Below are positions 34,280-42,238 of a DNA stretch of 64,000 bases, piece after piece. Numbering within the stretch: the first letter of the stretch is position 1; every line of letters begins with the position of its first letter. The stretch is from Streptomyces atratus. Its GTDB lineage: Bacteria; Actinomycetota; Actinomycetes; Streptomycetales; Streptomycetaceae. A model generated the notes under the pieces. It searched no databases. It had not been told where the DNA came from and worked only from the letters and a program-made list of their open reading frames with translations. The position numbers were made by a program, and so were the translations under genes. The DNA lies in NCBI RefSeq assembly GCF_014648655.1, contig NZ_BMRN01000012.1, forward strand, positions 62,001 through 126,000, given 5' to 3'.

Positions 34280-35719
34280 ATGAGCACCACGTTCCGCAAT
34301 TACATCGACGGCGTCTTCGCGGACGCCTCGGACGGCCGCACCCTCGCCGTGGTGGACCCCAGCACCGGCGAGGTCTACGCGACGTCCCCGCTCTCCGGCG
34401 ATGCGGACGTCGACGCGGCCATGGCCGCCGCCGCTGCCGCGTTCCCCGTCTGGCGCGACACCACCCCGTCCGTACGCCAGCTCGCCCTGCTGAAGATCGC
34501 CGACGCGATGGAGGCGCGGGCCGACGAGCTGGTGGCCGCCGAGAGCCGTGACACCGGCAAGCCGCTCCACCTCACCCGCAGCGAGGAACTGGCCCCGGCC
34601 ATCGACCAGGTCCGCTTCTTCGCCGGTGCGGCGCGGATGCTCGAAGGCCGCTCGGCCGGCGAGTACATGGAGGGCCTCACCTCGATCATCCGCCGCGAGC
34701 CGGTCGGCGTCTGCGCGCAGGTCGCGCCGTGGAACTACCCCCTGCTGATGGCCGTGTGGAAGTTCGCGCCCGCGCTCGCCGCGGGCAACGCCGTGGTCCT
34801 CAAGCCTTCCGACACCACCCCCGCCTCCACGGTGCTGATCGCCGAGATCATCGGCGGCGTACTGGAGGAGCTGGAGCTGCCCCGCGGCATCTTCAACGTC
34901 ATCTGCGGCGACCGGGAGACCGGCCGTGCGATGGTCGAGCACCCGACCCCGGCGATGGCCTCCATCACCGGCTCGGTGCGGGCCGGCATCCAGGTCGCAC
35001 AGAGCGCGGCCAAGGACGTCAAGCGCGTCCACCTGGAGCTCGGCGGCAAGGCGCCTGCGGTGATCTTCGAGGACGCGGACCTGGAGAAAGCGGTCGAGGA
35101 CCTGATCGTCGGGGGCTTCTTCAACGCCGGCCAGGACTGCACGGCAGCGACCCGCGTCCTTGTCCAGGAGTCCGTCCACGACGAGTTCGTCGCCGCCCTC
35201 GCCAAGGCCGCCGCCGACACCAGGACGGGGCAGCCGGACGACGAGGACGTGCTGTACGGCCCGCTCAACAACGCCGGCCAGCTCGCCCAGGTCAGCGGCT
35301 TCATCGACCGCCTCCCGGAGCACGCCAAGGTCGAGGCGGGCGGCCACCGGGTCGGCGAGAAGGGGTACTTCTACGCCCCGACCGTCGTCTCCGGCCTCCA
35401 GCAGGACGACGAGATCATCCAGAACGAGGTCTTCGGCCCGGTCATGACCGTCCAGTCGTTCACGGACGAGGCCCAGGCCGTCGCGTACGCCAACGGCGTC
35501 GACTACGCCCTCGCCTCCTCGGTGTGGACCAAGGACCACGCACGGGCGATGCGGATGTCCAAGAACCTCGACTTCGGCTGCGTGTGGATCAACACCCACA
35601 TGGCACTCGTCGCCGAGATGCCGCACGGCGGCTACAAGCAGTCCGGCTACGGCAAGGACCTCTCCGCGTACGGCTTCGAGGACTACACCCGCATCAAGCA
35701 CGTCATGACCTCGCTCTGA
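34280..35719 (+). CDS. Aldehyde dehydrogenase, gamma-aminobutyraldehyde dehydrogenase type
   Basis: A 479-residue NAD(P)-dependent aldehyde dehydrogenase. The oxyanion Asn is in APWNYPLLMAVWKFAPALAAGN, the cofactor loop in SITGSVRAGIQVAQSAAKDVKRVHLELGGKAP (catalytic Glu in LELGGK) and the catalytic Cys in FFNAGQDCTAATR. It ends GGYKQSGYGKDLSAYGFEDYTRIKHVM. FNAGQDCTA and the closing EDYTRIKHVM are typical of 4-aminobutyraldehyde/betaine-aldehyde dehydrogenases, so oxidation of an aminoaldehyde to GABA or a similar acid is likely. Two in-frame ATGs (34262, 34280) exist; the second starts the conserved MSTTFRNYIDG. Confidence 0.92.
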   Translation: MSTTFRNYIDGVFADASDGRTLAVVDPSTGEVYATSPLSGDADVDAAMAAAAAAFPVWRDTTPSVRQLALLKIADAMEARADELVAAESRDTGKPLHLTRSEELAPAIDQVRFFAGAARMLEGRSAGEYMEGLTSIIRREPVGVCAQVAPWNYPLLMAVWKFAPALAAGNAVVLKPSDTTPASTVLIAEIIGGVLEELELPRGIFNVICGDRETGRAMVEHPTPAMASITGSVRAGIQVAQSAAKDVKRVHLELGGKAPAVIFEDADLEKAVEDLIVGGFFNAGQDCTAATRVLVQESVHDEFVAALAKAAADTRTGQPDDEDVLYGPLNNAGQLAQVSGFIDRLPEHAKVEAGGHRVGEKGYFYAPTVVSGLQQDDEIIQNEVFGPVMTVQSFTDEAQAVAYANGVDYALASSVWTKDHARAMRMSKNLDFGCVWINTHMALVAEMPHGGYKQSGYGKDLSAYGFEDYTRIKHVMTSL

Positions 35720-35735
35720 CCCACCCGTCCCACGC

Positions 35736-35771
35736 GCGCCCCCGCCCCGGCTCCGTCCGGGGCGGGGGCGC
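35736..35771 (+). terminator. Strong terminator after the aldehyde dehydrogenase gene
   Basis: Perfect 15-bp GC-only arms (35736-35750 and 35757-35771) around a 6-nt loop, 17 bp after the stop codon. No U-tract follows, as usual in Streptomyces. Confidence 0.8.
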
Positions 35772-35874
35772 ACCGGCGTTCCGTACTCCGCGCTCCTCCC
35801 GTCCCGACATGCGCCTTTTTGTACGGGAGCCGGAGCGGTAGGGTCGCCCGTACGCCTAGCACGGGGGGACGGCC

Positions 35875-36288
35875 ATGGGGGATGCAACAGACGTACGGGT
35901 GGCGGCCATCGCCAGTCTCACGCCGCTCGAAGAGCTCGACAGCGACCCGTTCCTCGTGGACACCCGCAGCCAGCACGACATGTGCGCCCGCTGGGCCGCC
36001 GACAAGGGATACGTCGTCACCCGGCAGCTGCGCTTCTACGGGCTGCGCCCCGACCACCACGCCCTGTGGACGGATGTCGAGAGCGGAGCTGTCGAACTCT
36101 TCGTCGCCGCCAACGACCGGGTGCTGGCGCGGGCCCTCACCTCGGTGCCGGATTTTGCCGCGGAGTGCGAGCGGCGCGGCGTACGGCTGGAGATCGCGGG
36201 ACTGGACGAGCCGCCGTACAACGCCCGTACGAAGGCGAGTGTGCACCGCAGGCTCTCCATGCCCACCGCCGGATACGACGGCTGCTGA
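35875..36288 (+). CDS. Small protein resembling the serine-recombinase catalytic domain
   Basis: A 137-residue soluble protein. DVRVAAIASLTPLEELDSD followed by RSQHDMCARWAADKGYVVTRQ lines up with the start of resolvase domains (RVxxYxRVST... then Q...c..yA...G). VELFVAANDRVLARALTSV and ECERRGVRLEIAG resemble the vdxvvvxxxDRLsR...l...e.L...gv block. Ser14 and Arg82/Arg86 could be the counterparts of the catalytic residues. The long helix E and any DNA-binding domain are absent, so it is probably not a working recombinase. The similarity is judged by eye and moderate. The ATG 35875 is preceded by a G-rich stretch. Confidence 0.55.
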   Translation: MGDATDVRVAAIASLTPLEELDSDPFLVDTRSQHDMCARWAADKGYVVTRQLRFYGLRPDHHALWTDVESGAVELFVAANDRVLARALTSVPDFAAECERRGVRLEIAGLDEPPYNARTKASVHRRLSMPTAGYDGC

Positions 36289-36373
36289 CCGGCCTCCCGC
36301 CCGCTGCCGCCAGTGGCCCGCGGCCGCGCTGTGAAAAGCTGGGGGGCAGGGCCCGGAACGGCGGGGTCCGGAC

Positions 36374-38488
36374 GTGAGGTGGAACGGCGTGGGTGACGGG
36401 CGATGGCGAACAGCCGGCAGCGCCCTGATGCGAGTGGTTGTGGTGTGGGCGGTCTCGACGCTCACGATGCTGGCGCTCGCCGGGATTCTGCCGGACTTCC
36501 AGCTCCAGTCGGACGACGGCGACAGCATCACCAAGATCGCGTTCACGGCGGCCTGGGGCGCCGGAGCGTTCGGTCTGCTCTCCGCGCTCGTCTGGCCGGT
36601 CCTGGTACGGGCACTGCTCATCGTGCCCGCACTCGTCCTGGGGATGCTCGTCTTCTTCCTGAACGGCTCGCTGCTGCTGGTCGCCCTGAGGCTCATCCCG
36701 GACGGGCGCGGCGCCGCCAACCCGGAGACCGCGGTCGTCGTCGCGGCCGTGATGTCCGCCGTCGCCTCCGCGACCTCCACGGCGCTGGCCGTCCGCGACG
36801 ACAACGCCTACCGGCGCCGGCTCTCACGGCTCGCCGACCGCCGCCGTAGACGCAGCGGTGCGGACAGCGGGCGCAGCGGACCGCCGGGCACCGTCTTCAT
36901 CCAGCTCGACGGCGTCGGCCACGACGTGCTCGCCCGGGCCGCCGAATCCCGCCTGATGCCGACCGTTGCGAACTGGCTCGCCGACGAGGAGGGCCACCGG
37001 CTCACCCCGTGGCGCACCGACTGGTCCAGCCAGACCGGCGCCAGCCAGCTCGGCATCCTGCACGGCAGCAACCACGACGTGCCCGCGTTCCGCTGGTACG
37101 AGAAGGAGACCGGCGACGTCATGGTCTCCAGCCGCCCCGCGAGCGCCATAGAGCTCCAGCGCCGGGCCATCGCACGCACCCATGACGGCGGGCTGCTCAC
37201 GCTCGACGGCGCCAGCCGCGGCAACCTCTTCAGCGGCGGCGCCGACCAGCTGGCGCTCGTCCTGTCCATGGCGGCCCGGCTCGGCAAGGGCCGCCGCTCC
37301 AGGGCGGGGTACTTCGCCTACTTCTCCGATCCGGCCAACGCCGTGCGTACGGCGCTGTCGTTCGTCGCCGAGGTCTGCCGCGAGATCGGGCAGTCGACCC
37401 GGGCGCGGATACGGAAGGACACGCCCCGGATCAAGCGCGGTGGGCTCTACCCCTTCATCCGGGCCTTCGCGACCGTCGTCGAACGCGATGTGGTGGTCGC
37501 CGCCGTCATCGGGGACATGTTCGCCGGACGCACCGCCGTCTATGCCGACCTGGTCGCGTACGACGAGGTGGCGCACCACTCCGGACCGCACAGCCGTGAC
37601 GCGGAGAAGGTACTCGCGCGCCTGGACCGCTCGCTCGCCCTGATCGTCAAGGTCGCCGAACACACCCCGCGCACCTACCGGATCGTGCTGCTCTCCGACC
37701 ACGGGCAGAGCCCCGGCGAGACCTTCGCGGGGGCGTACGGGCTGACGCTCAAGGACCTGGTACGGGCGGGCTGCGGGCTGCCCGTACCCCGTCGGGCGCA
37801 GCGCACCCGCAGCGGTTCGGAGGCGCGTGACGCGGTACGGATCGCCCTGCACCGGCCGGTCGAGGAGGGCGAGGTGGAACGCCGTGCGAAGCCGTCCGAC
37901 CCGGTCGTCCTCGCCTCCGGCAACCTCGGCCTGATCTCGTTCCCCGACATCGAGGGACGCGCCTCGCGCGAACAGCTGGACCGGAGTCGTCCCGCACTGC
38001 TCGGCACCCTCGCCAACCACCCCGGCATCGGCTTTCTGCTGGTTCGCAGCGAGCGGCACGGATCGGTGGTGCTGGGCCGTGGCGGCACCGAGGTCCCGGT
38101 GTCGGAACTGAAGGACGGGGAAGGGCCGCTGGCCCCCTTCGGCCCGGGCGCGGCGGCCGCGGTGCGCCGCACCGACACCTTCCCGCACGTCGCCGACATC
38201 ATGGTCAACTCGATGCATGACGGGGCCACGGGCTGCGTGCACGCCTTCGAGGAACAGATCGGCTCGCACGGCGGTCTGGGCGGCGAGCAGTCCCGGCCGT
38301 TCCTGCTGTGGCCGGCGGATCTGTCTGCGCCGGTGGCGCAGGACACGGAGCTGGTGGGGGCCGAGCAGGTGCACGAGGTGCTGCGGCGCTGGCTGCGGGA
38401 GTGCTCGGGACCGCAGATCCCGCTGGCACAGCCGGGCGCGGTGGGTGGCGCCGACGAGGCGGGCGGGACGGTTCAGACGGCCGGCTGA
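36374..38488 (+). CDS. Membrane protein: holin-like domain fused to an alkaline-phosphatase-superfamily domain
   Basis: A 704-residue protein. The first 140 residues contain four hydrophobic segments of the phage-holin/DUF-type (VVVVWAVSTLTMLALAGILPDFQL, then TAAWGAGAFGLLSALVWPVLVRALLIVPALVLGMLVFFLNG). After a basic linker, a nucleotide-pyrophosphatase/sulfatase-like domain runs to the end: PGTVFIQLDGVGHDVL (metal Asp), WRTDWSSQTGASQLGILHGSN (nucleophile Ser/Thr region), DLVAYDEVAHHSGPHS (metal Asp/His) and IVLLSDHGQSPGETF (Asp-His). All the metal-binding segments look intact. The topology would anchor the phosphodiesterase domain at the membrane; substrate unknown. The GTG start is uncertain by a few codons. 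Confidence 0.85.
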   Translation: MRWNGVGDGRWRTAGSALMRVVVVWAVSTLTMLALAGILPDFQLQSDDGDSITKIAFTAAWGAGAFGLLSALVWPVLVRALLIVPALVLGMLVFFLNGSLLLVALRLIPDGRGAANPETAVVVAAVMSAVASATSTALAVRDDNAYRRRLSRLADRRRRRSGADSGRSGPPGTVFIQLDGVGHDVLARAAESRLMPTVANWLADEEGHRLTPWRTDWSSQTGASQLGILHGSNHDVPAFRWYEKETGDVMVSSRPASAIELQRRAIARTHDGGLLTLDGASRGNLFSGGADQLALVLSMAARLGKGRRSRAGYFAYFSDPANAVRTALSFVAEVCREIGQSTRARIRKDTPRIKRGGLYPFIRAFATVVERDVVVAAVIGDMFAGRTAVYADLVAYDEVAHHSGPHSRDAEKVLARLDRSLALIVKVAEHTPRTYRIVLLSDHGQSPGETFAGAYGLTLKDLVRAGCGLPVPRRAQRTRSGSEARDAVRIALHRPVEEGEVERRAKPSDPVVLASGNLGLISFPDIEGRASREQLDRSRPALLGTLANHPGIGFLLVRSERHGSVVLGRGGTEVPVSELKDGEGPLAPFGPGAAAAVRRTDTFPHVADIMVNSMHDGATGCVHAFEEQIGSHGGLGGEQSRPFLLWPADLSAPVAQDTELVGAEQVHEVLRRWLRECSGPQIPLAQPGAVGGADEAGGTVQTAG

Positions 38489-38524
38489 GGGGCGTTGTCA
38501 GTGGTGGGCGGCAGGATGGGGGCC

Positions 38525-40627
38525 ATGACGAACTCAGCTGTTGTGCTCGCCGGTACCGCCGCCTATGCCGCCGCGGTCGAAGAAGCGTCGCAGGCCGCCG
38601 CCGCGTACTACGCCACGGGCGAGAGCACGCTCGACGACGATGCGTACGACCGGCTGGTACGAGGGATCGCCGCATACGAGCAGGAGCACCCGCAGGAGGT
38701 GCTGGAAGCGTCCCCGACCGGCAAGGTGGCGGGCGGCGCCGCGAGCGGGGACGTGCCGCACACGGTACCGATGCTGTCCCTGGACAACGTCTTCTCGGCC
38801 GAGCAGTTCGCCACATGGACGGCGTCGCTGGAGCGCCGGATCGGCAGACCCGTCGCCGCGTGGAGCGTGGAGCCGAAGCTCGACGGCCTGGCGGTCGCCG
38901 CCCGCTACCGGGCGGGCCGCCTGGAACAGCTGATCACCCGGGGCGACGGCACCGCGGGCGAGGACGTCTCGCACGCGATCGGCACCGTGGTCGGCCTCCC
39001 CGAGCAACTCGTCGAGCCGGTGACGATCGAGATGCGCGGCGAGATCCTCATGACGACCGAGCAGTTCGAACAGGCCAACACCGTGCGCACCGAGCACGGC
39101 GGCGCCCCCTTCGCCAACCCGAGGAACGGCGCGGCGGGCACACTCCGCGCCAAGGACCGCGCGTACACGGTGGAAATGACCTTCTTCGCCTACGGTGCAC
39201 TGCCGCTGCCCGATTCCGGAGAGCTGACCGACACTCTCGCCGAACTCCCGCACAGCGAGGTCCTGGAGTACGTCGCAGGGCTCGGCGTGCACACTGCGGC
39301 GGACACGGATGTGGCACCGCGCACCGTCACCACCGTCGAGGGGGTGCAGGCCAGGGTCGAGGAAGTCGCGGCCCTGCGCGCCTCGCTGCCGTTCGGCATC
39401 GACGGCATCGTGATCAAGGCCGATCTCGCGGCCGACCAGCGCGAGGCCGGTTCAGGGACCAGGGCGCCGCGCTGGGCCATCGCATACAAGCTCCCGGCCG
39501 TCGAGAAGGTCACCCGGCTCCTCGGCGTCGAGTGGAACGTCGGCAGGACCGGCATCATCGCGCCACGCGCCGTGCTGGAACCGGTGGAGATCGACGGCTC
39601 GACCGTCAGCTATGCCACACTGCACAACCCGGCCGACATCACCCGCCGCGATCTCCGCCTGGGCGACCGTGTGATGGTCTACAAGGCGGGCGACATCATT
39701 CCCCGCATCGAGGCGCCCGTCGCCCATCTGCGGACCGGTGACGAGCAGCCCATAGTCTTCCCCGAGGCATGCCCGCAGTGCGGCTCCGAGATCGACACCA
39801 GCGAGCAGCGCTGGCGCTGTGTCCGGGGCCGCGACTGCCGCCTCGTCGCCTCCATCTCGTATGCGGCGGGCCGCGACCAGCTCGACATCGAGGGCCTCGG
39901 CGCCACCCGGGTCGTCCAGCTCGTCGACGCCGGGCTGGTGGCCGACTTCGCAGACCTTTTCACCCTCGGCCGCGAGCAGCTGCTCGGCCTGGAACGGATG
40001 GGCGAGACCAGCACCGACAACCTCCTGGCCGCCATCGAAACGGCACGGACCCAACCGCTCTCCCGGGTCTTCTGCGCGCTGGGGGTACGCGGCACCGGGC
40101 GTTCCATGTCGCGACGGATCGCCCGGTACTTCGCGGACATGGACCGGATCAGGGCCGCCGACGCCGAGGAGCTCCAGCGGGTCGACGGCATCGGCAAGGA
40201 GAAGGCCGCGGGCGTCGTCGCGGAGCTGGTGGAGCTGGCCCCGCTGATCGAGAAGCTGGTGGCCGCCGGGGTCAATATGACGGAGCCCGGTGCGACGCCG
40301 CCGCCGGAGCCGGGCGAACAGGGCGCGGAAGAGGCTGCCGCCGCCGACGGGGAGGGAACCGCCGGTCTGCCGCTGGACGGGATGACCGTGGTGGTCACCG
40401 GCGCCATGACCGGCGTGCTGGAGAAGCTCTCCCGGAACCAGATGAACGAGCTGATCGAGCGAGCCGGCGGGAAGTCCTCGTCCAGCGTCTCCAAGCGCAC
40501 CACGCTCCTCGTCGCCGGGGAGAAGGCCGGATCCAAGCGCACCAAGGCCGAGGACCTGGGTGTCCGGATTGCCGCGCCGGACGAGTTCGCCGAACTGATC
40601 GCCGGGTTCCTGCCGTCGGAGGTGTGA
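38525..40627 (+). CDS. ligA: NAD-dependent DNA ligase
   Basis: A 700-residue LigA. An N-terminal helical Ia region is followed by the adenylation domain with the AMP-accepting Lys in VEPKLDGLAV (about residue 118), TRGDGTAGEDVSHA, EMRGEIL and GIDGIVIKAD. The OB fold (ALKEP-type VLEPVEIDGSTVSYATLHN), a four-Cys zinc finger (CPQCG...RWRCVRGRDC), helix-hairpin-helix repeats and a C-terminal BRCT domain (DGMTVVVTGAM...KSSSSVSKRTTLLVAGEKAGSK) complete it. The N-terminus is shorter than in the usual housekeeping enzyme of about 730 residues and many streptomycetes have two LigA genes, so this may be the second copy. CAGGAT 8 nt before the ATG suggests a leaderless start. Confidence 0.92.
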   Translation: MTNSAVVLAGTAAYAAAVEEASQAAAAYYATGESTLDDDAYDRLVRGIAAYEQEHPQEVLEASPTGKVAGGAASGDVPHTVPMLSLDNVFSAEQFATWTASLERRIGRPVAAWSVEPKLDGLAVAARYRAGRLEQLITRGDGTAGEDVSHAIGTVVGLPEQLVEPVTIEMRGEILMTTEQFEQANTVRTEHGGAPFANPRNGAAGTLRAKDRAYTVEMTFFAYGALPLPDSGELTDTLAELPHSEVLEYVAGLGVHTAADTDVAPRTVTTVEGVQARVEEVAALRASLPFGIDGIVIKADLAADQREAGSGTRAPRWAIAYKLPAVEKVTRLLGVEWNVGRTGIIAPRAVLEPVEIDGSTVSYATLHNPADITRRDLRLGDRVMVYKAGDIIPRIEAPVAHLRTGDEQPIVFPEACPQCGSEIDTSEQRWRCVRGRDCRLVASISYAAGRDQLDIEGLGATRVVQLVDAGLVADFADLFTLGREQLLGLERMGETSTDNLLAAIETARTQPLSRVFCALGVRGTGRSMSRRIARYFADMDRIRAADAEELQRVDGIGKEKAAGVVAELVELAPLIEKLVAAGVNMTEPGATPPPEPGEQGAEEAAAADGEGTAGLPLDGMTVVVTGAMTGVLEKLSRNQMNELIERAGGKSSSSVSKRTTLLVAGEKAGSKRTKAEDLGVRIAAPDEFAELIAGFLPSEV

Positions 40628-40651
40628 GCCGCGACGGAGACCTCGCCGCGC

Positions 40652-40716
40652 CCGAGCCCTTGGATTTTGCCTGGGAGTGGCTTTCTTTGCCTCCCTATTG
40701 CATAGTGAGGGCTCGG
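40652..40716. promoter_or_regulatory. Inverted repeat in the AT-richer gap upstream of the actin-like gene
   Basis: Arms CCGAGCCCT (40652-40660) and AGGGCTCGG (40708-40716) are perfect 9-mers separated by 47 nt. The loop is unusually T-rich for this genome and includes CATAGT, a possible -10. It may be a ligA terminator, a promoter region or both. Confidence 0.35.
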
Positions 40717-40784
40717 CCATGCCTCGCTATCAGCGGGTCAATGGGTGTGTGAACGGCTGCGTCGGCAGGCCGGTGGGAGGGGCG

Positions 40785-41609
40785 ATGCGTTCGCTGCACA
40801 ACGGACCGCGACTCGGCCGGCCCGTCCGCCAGGAGTACCGGGGCGTCACCCGCGGCCTGGCCCTCGACCTCGGCAGTTCACGGACCCGCGCCTGGATGCC
40901 CGGACACGGCGTCATCGCCGACACCGACGCCTGCGGCGACTTCGGCGCCGGGCCGGGGCACGGCCGCCCGGTCCGGCGAGGGCGCATCGTCGACCCGGTG
41001 TCCTGCGGCCGCATGCTCGGCCGTATCGCCGACAGCGCCCTGGGCGCGGACCGCACCGACACCGTGATCGTCCTCAGCCATCCCGTCCTCGCCGGGTCCG
41101 AGCACCGCGCCGCGGCGAGGGAACTGATCGCCGCACTCGGGCCGACGAGTGTCATCGCGCTGGACAGCGCGAGGGCCGCCGCCGCATACGCCGGACCGCA
41201 GGACGGCGGCCCGCTGCTCGTCGTCGACATCGGCGCCGAGCTGACCGAGGCGACTCTCCTCGTCGACGGACTGGTCCGCGACGCCCGCCAGGCCGAGACG
41301 GGACTGAGCGACCTCGACCCCTCCGAGCCGCCCACCGCTGTCGTTCGCACCGTCCTGGACATGGTGGACGAGATGTGGAAGCAGGACCGGCACGGCGCCG
41401 TCCTCGGGGCCCTGCGCAAGGGCCCGTTGCTCGCCGGGGGCGGAGCCGCCCGCCCCGACATCACCGACCGGGTCGCGGTCCGCCTCGGCGTTCCGGTACG
41501 GCTCGCCGACGACCCGGCGACCACGGTCGTACGCGGCGCCGGACTGATACTCAGCTCCGTGCTCCGCCGGGCCGGCGCGACACCGGCCCTGCCCGGCCGC
41601 ACGAGGTGA
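40785..41609 (+). CDS. Actin/Hsp70-fold ATPase (MreB-like)
   Basis: A 274-residue protein with the actin-fold nucleotide motifs: phosphate-1 LALDLGSSRTRAW, phosphate-2 LLVVDIGAELTEATLLVDG and the adenosine motif GPLLAGGGAARPDITDRVAVRLGVPVRLADDP. It is shorter than MreB (about 340) and lacks its membrane helix, so it is a divergent relative. The ATG 40785 follows GGGAGGGG. It overlaps the next gene through GTGA and lies directly upstream of a fused SecDF gene, so a link to the cell envelope or secretion is plausible but unproven. Confidence 0.85.
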   Translation: MRSLHNGPRLGRPVRQEYRGVTRGLALDLGSSRTRAWMPGHGVIADTDACGDFGAGPGHGRPVRRGRIVDPVSCGRMLGRIADSALGADRTDTVIVLSHPVLAGSEHRAAARELIAALGPTSVIALDSARAAAAYAGPQDGGPLLVVDIGAELTEATLLVDGLVRDARQAETGLSDLDPSEPPTAVVRTVLDMVDEMWKQDRHGAVLGALRKGPLLAGGGAARPDITDRVAVRLGVPVRLADDPATTVVRGAGLILSSVLRRAGATPALPGRTR

Positions 41610-42208
41610 CCCCCCTCCCGGGGCCGCCCCCGGGGAATGTGCCCCCGAGGGCACGGCCGGGCACCCCGGCGCGCCACAGAACCGCACAGGCGGCCCGGCA
41701 GGTCTTCGTCGCCCTCCTGCTCACCGTACTCACCGTCGTCGGCGGCGCCCCCGCAGCCGCCGGATCCGTACTCCCCGCCCGGCCGTTCGCCGGTGTGCCG
41801 CCCTCCGCCGCGTACTCACCCGGCGCCCATCAGCCCACCCCGCACACGGACCGGACCGCGCGCACGGGCACCGTCCACGACACCCGGCGCACCCGCACGG
41901 CCACGGCGACCGACCCCCACCGGCCGACGCCGACGACCGCACCCCGGCCCAGGGCCGGTACCGACCACGCCCGCACCCAGCACCATCTGCCGCCGCCCGG
42001 CCCCCACTTCCTGCTGCCCGGCGCAGGGGGCATCCGCGTACCGCACCACGCCCCCCAGCGGGCACCCGCCGCACCCCCTCGTGCCACCGACCGCTTCCGC
42101 GTCGCGCTCCCCGCCGTACGCGGGCCTCCGAGGACGGCCGTTCACCGGCCACCGGTCCTGCCACCGGCCCCGTCCCACAGACCCGCCGGAACGTCCTCGC
42201 CGAGGTGA
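41606..42208 (+). CDS. Pro/Arg/His-rich protein with one membrane or signal segment
   Basis: A 200-residue protein of unknown function. GTG overlaps the stop of the actin-like gene. After a basic, Pro-rich 35-residue lead comes a hydrophobic segment, QVFVALLLTVLTVVGGAPAAAG, that could be a signal peptide or anchor. The rest is rich in Pro, Thr, Arg and His with no recognisable domain (AYSPGAHQPTPHTDRTART, then HHLPPPGPHFLLPGAGG). Third-position GC is very high in this frame, which supports coding. It ends 30 bp before secDF, so all three genes look like one operon. Confidence 0.65.
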   Translation: MTPLPGPPPGNVPPRARPGTPARHRTAQAARQVFVALLLTVLTVVGGAPAAAGSVLPARPFAGVPPSAAYSPGAHQPTPHTDRTARTGTVHDTRRTRTATATDPHRPTPTTAPRPRAGTDHARTQHHLPPPGPHFLLPGAGGIRVPHHAPQRAPAAPPRATDRFRVALPAVRGPPRTAVHRPPVLPPAPSHRPAGTSSPR

Positions 42209-42238
42209 GGGCGCCCGGCGCCCCCTCGGAGGAAACCC

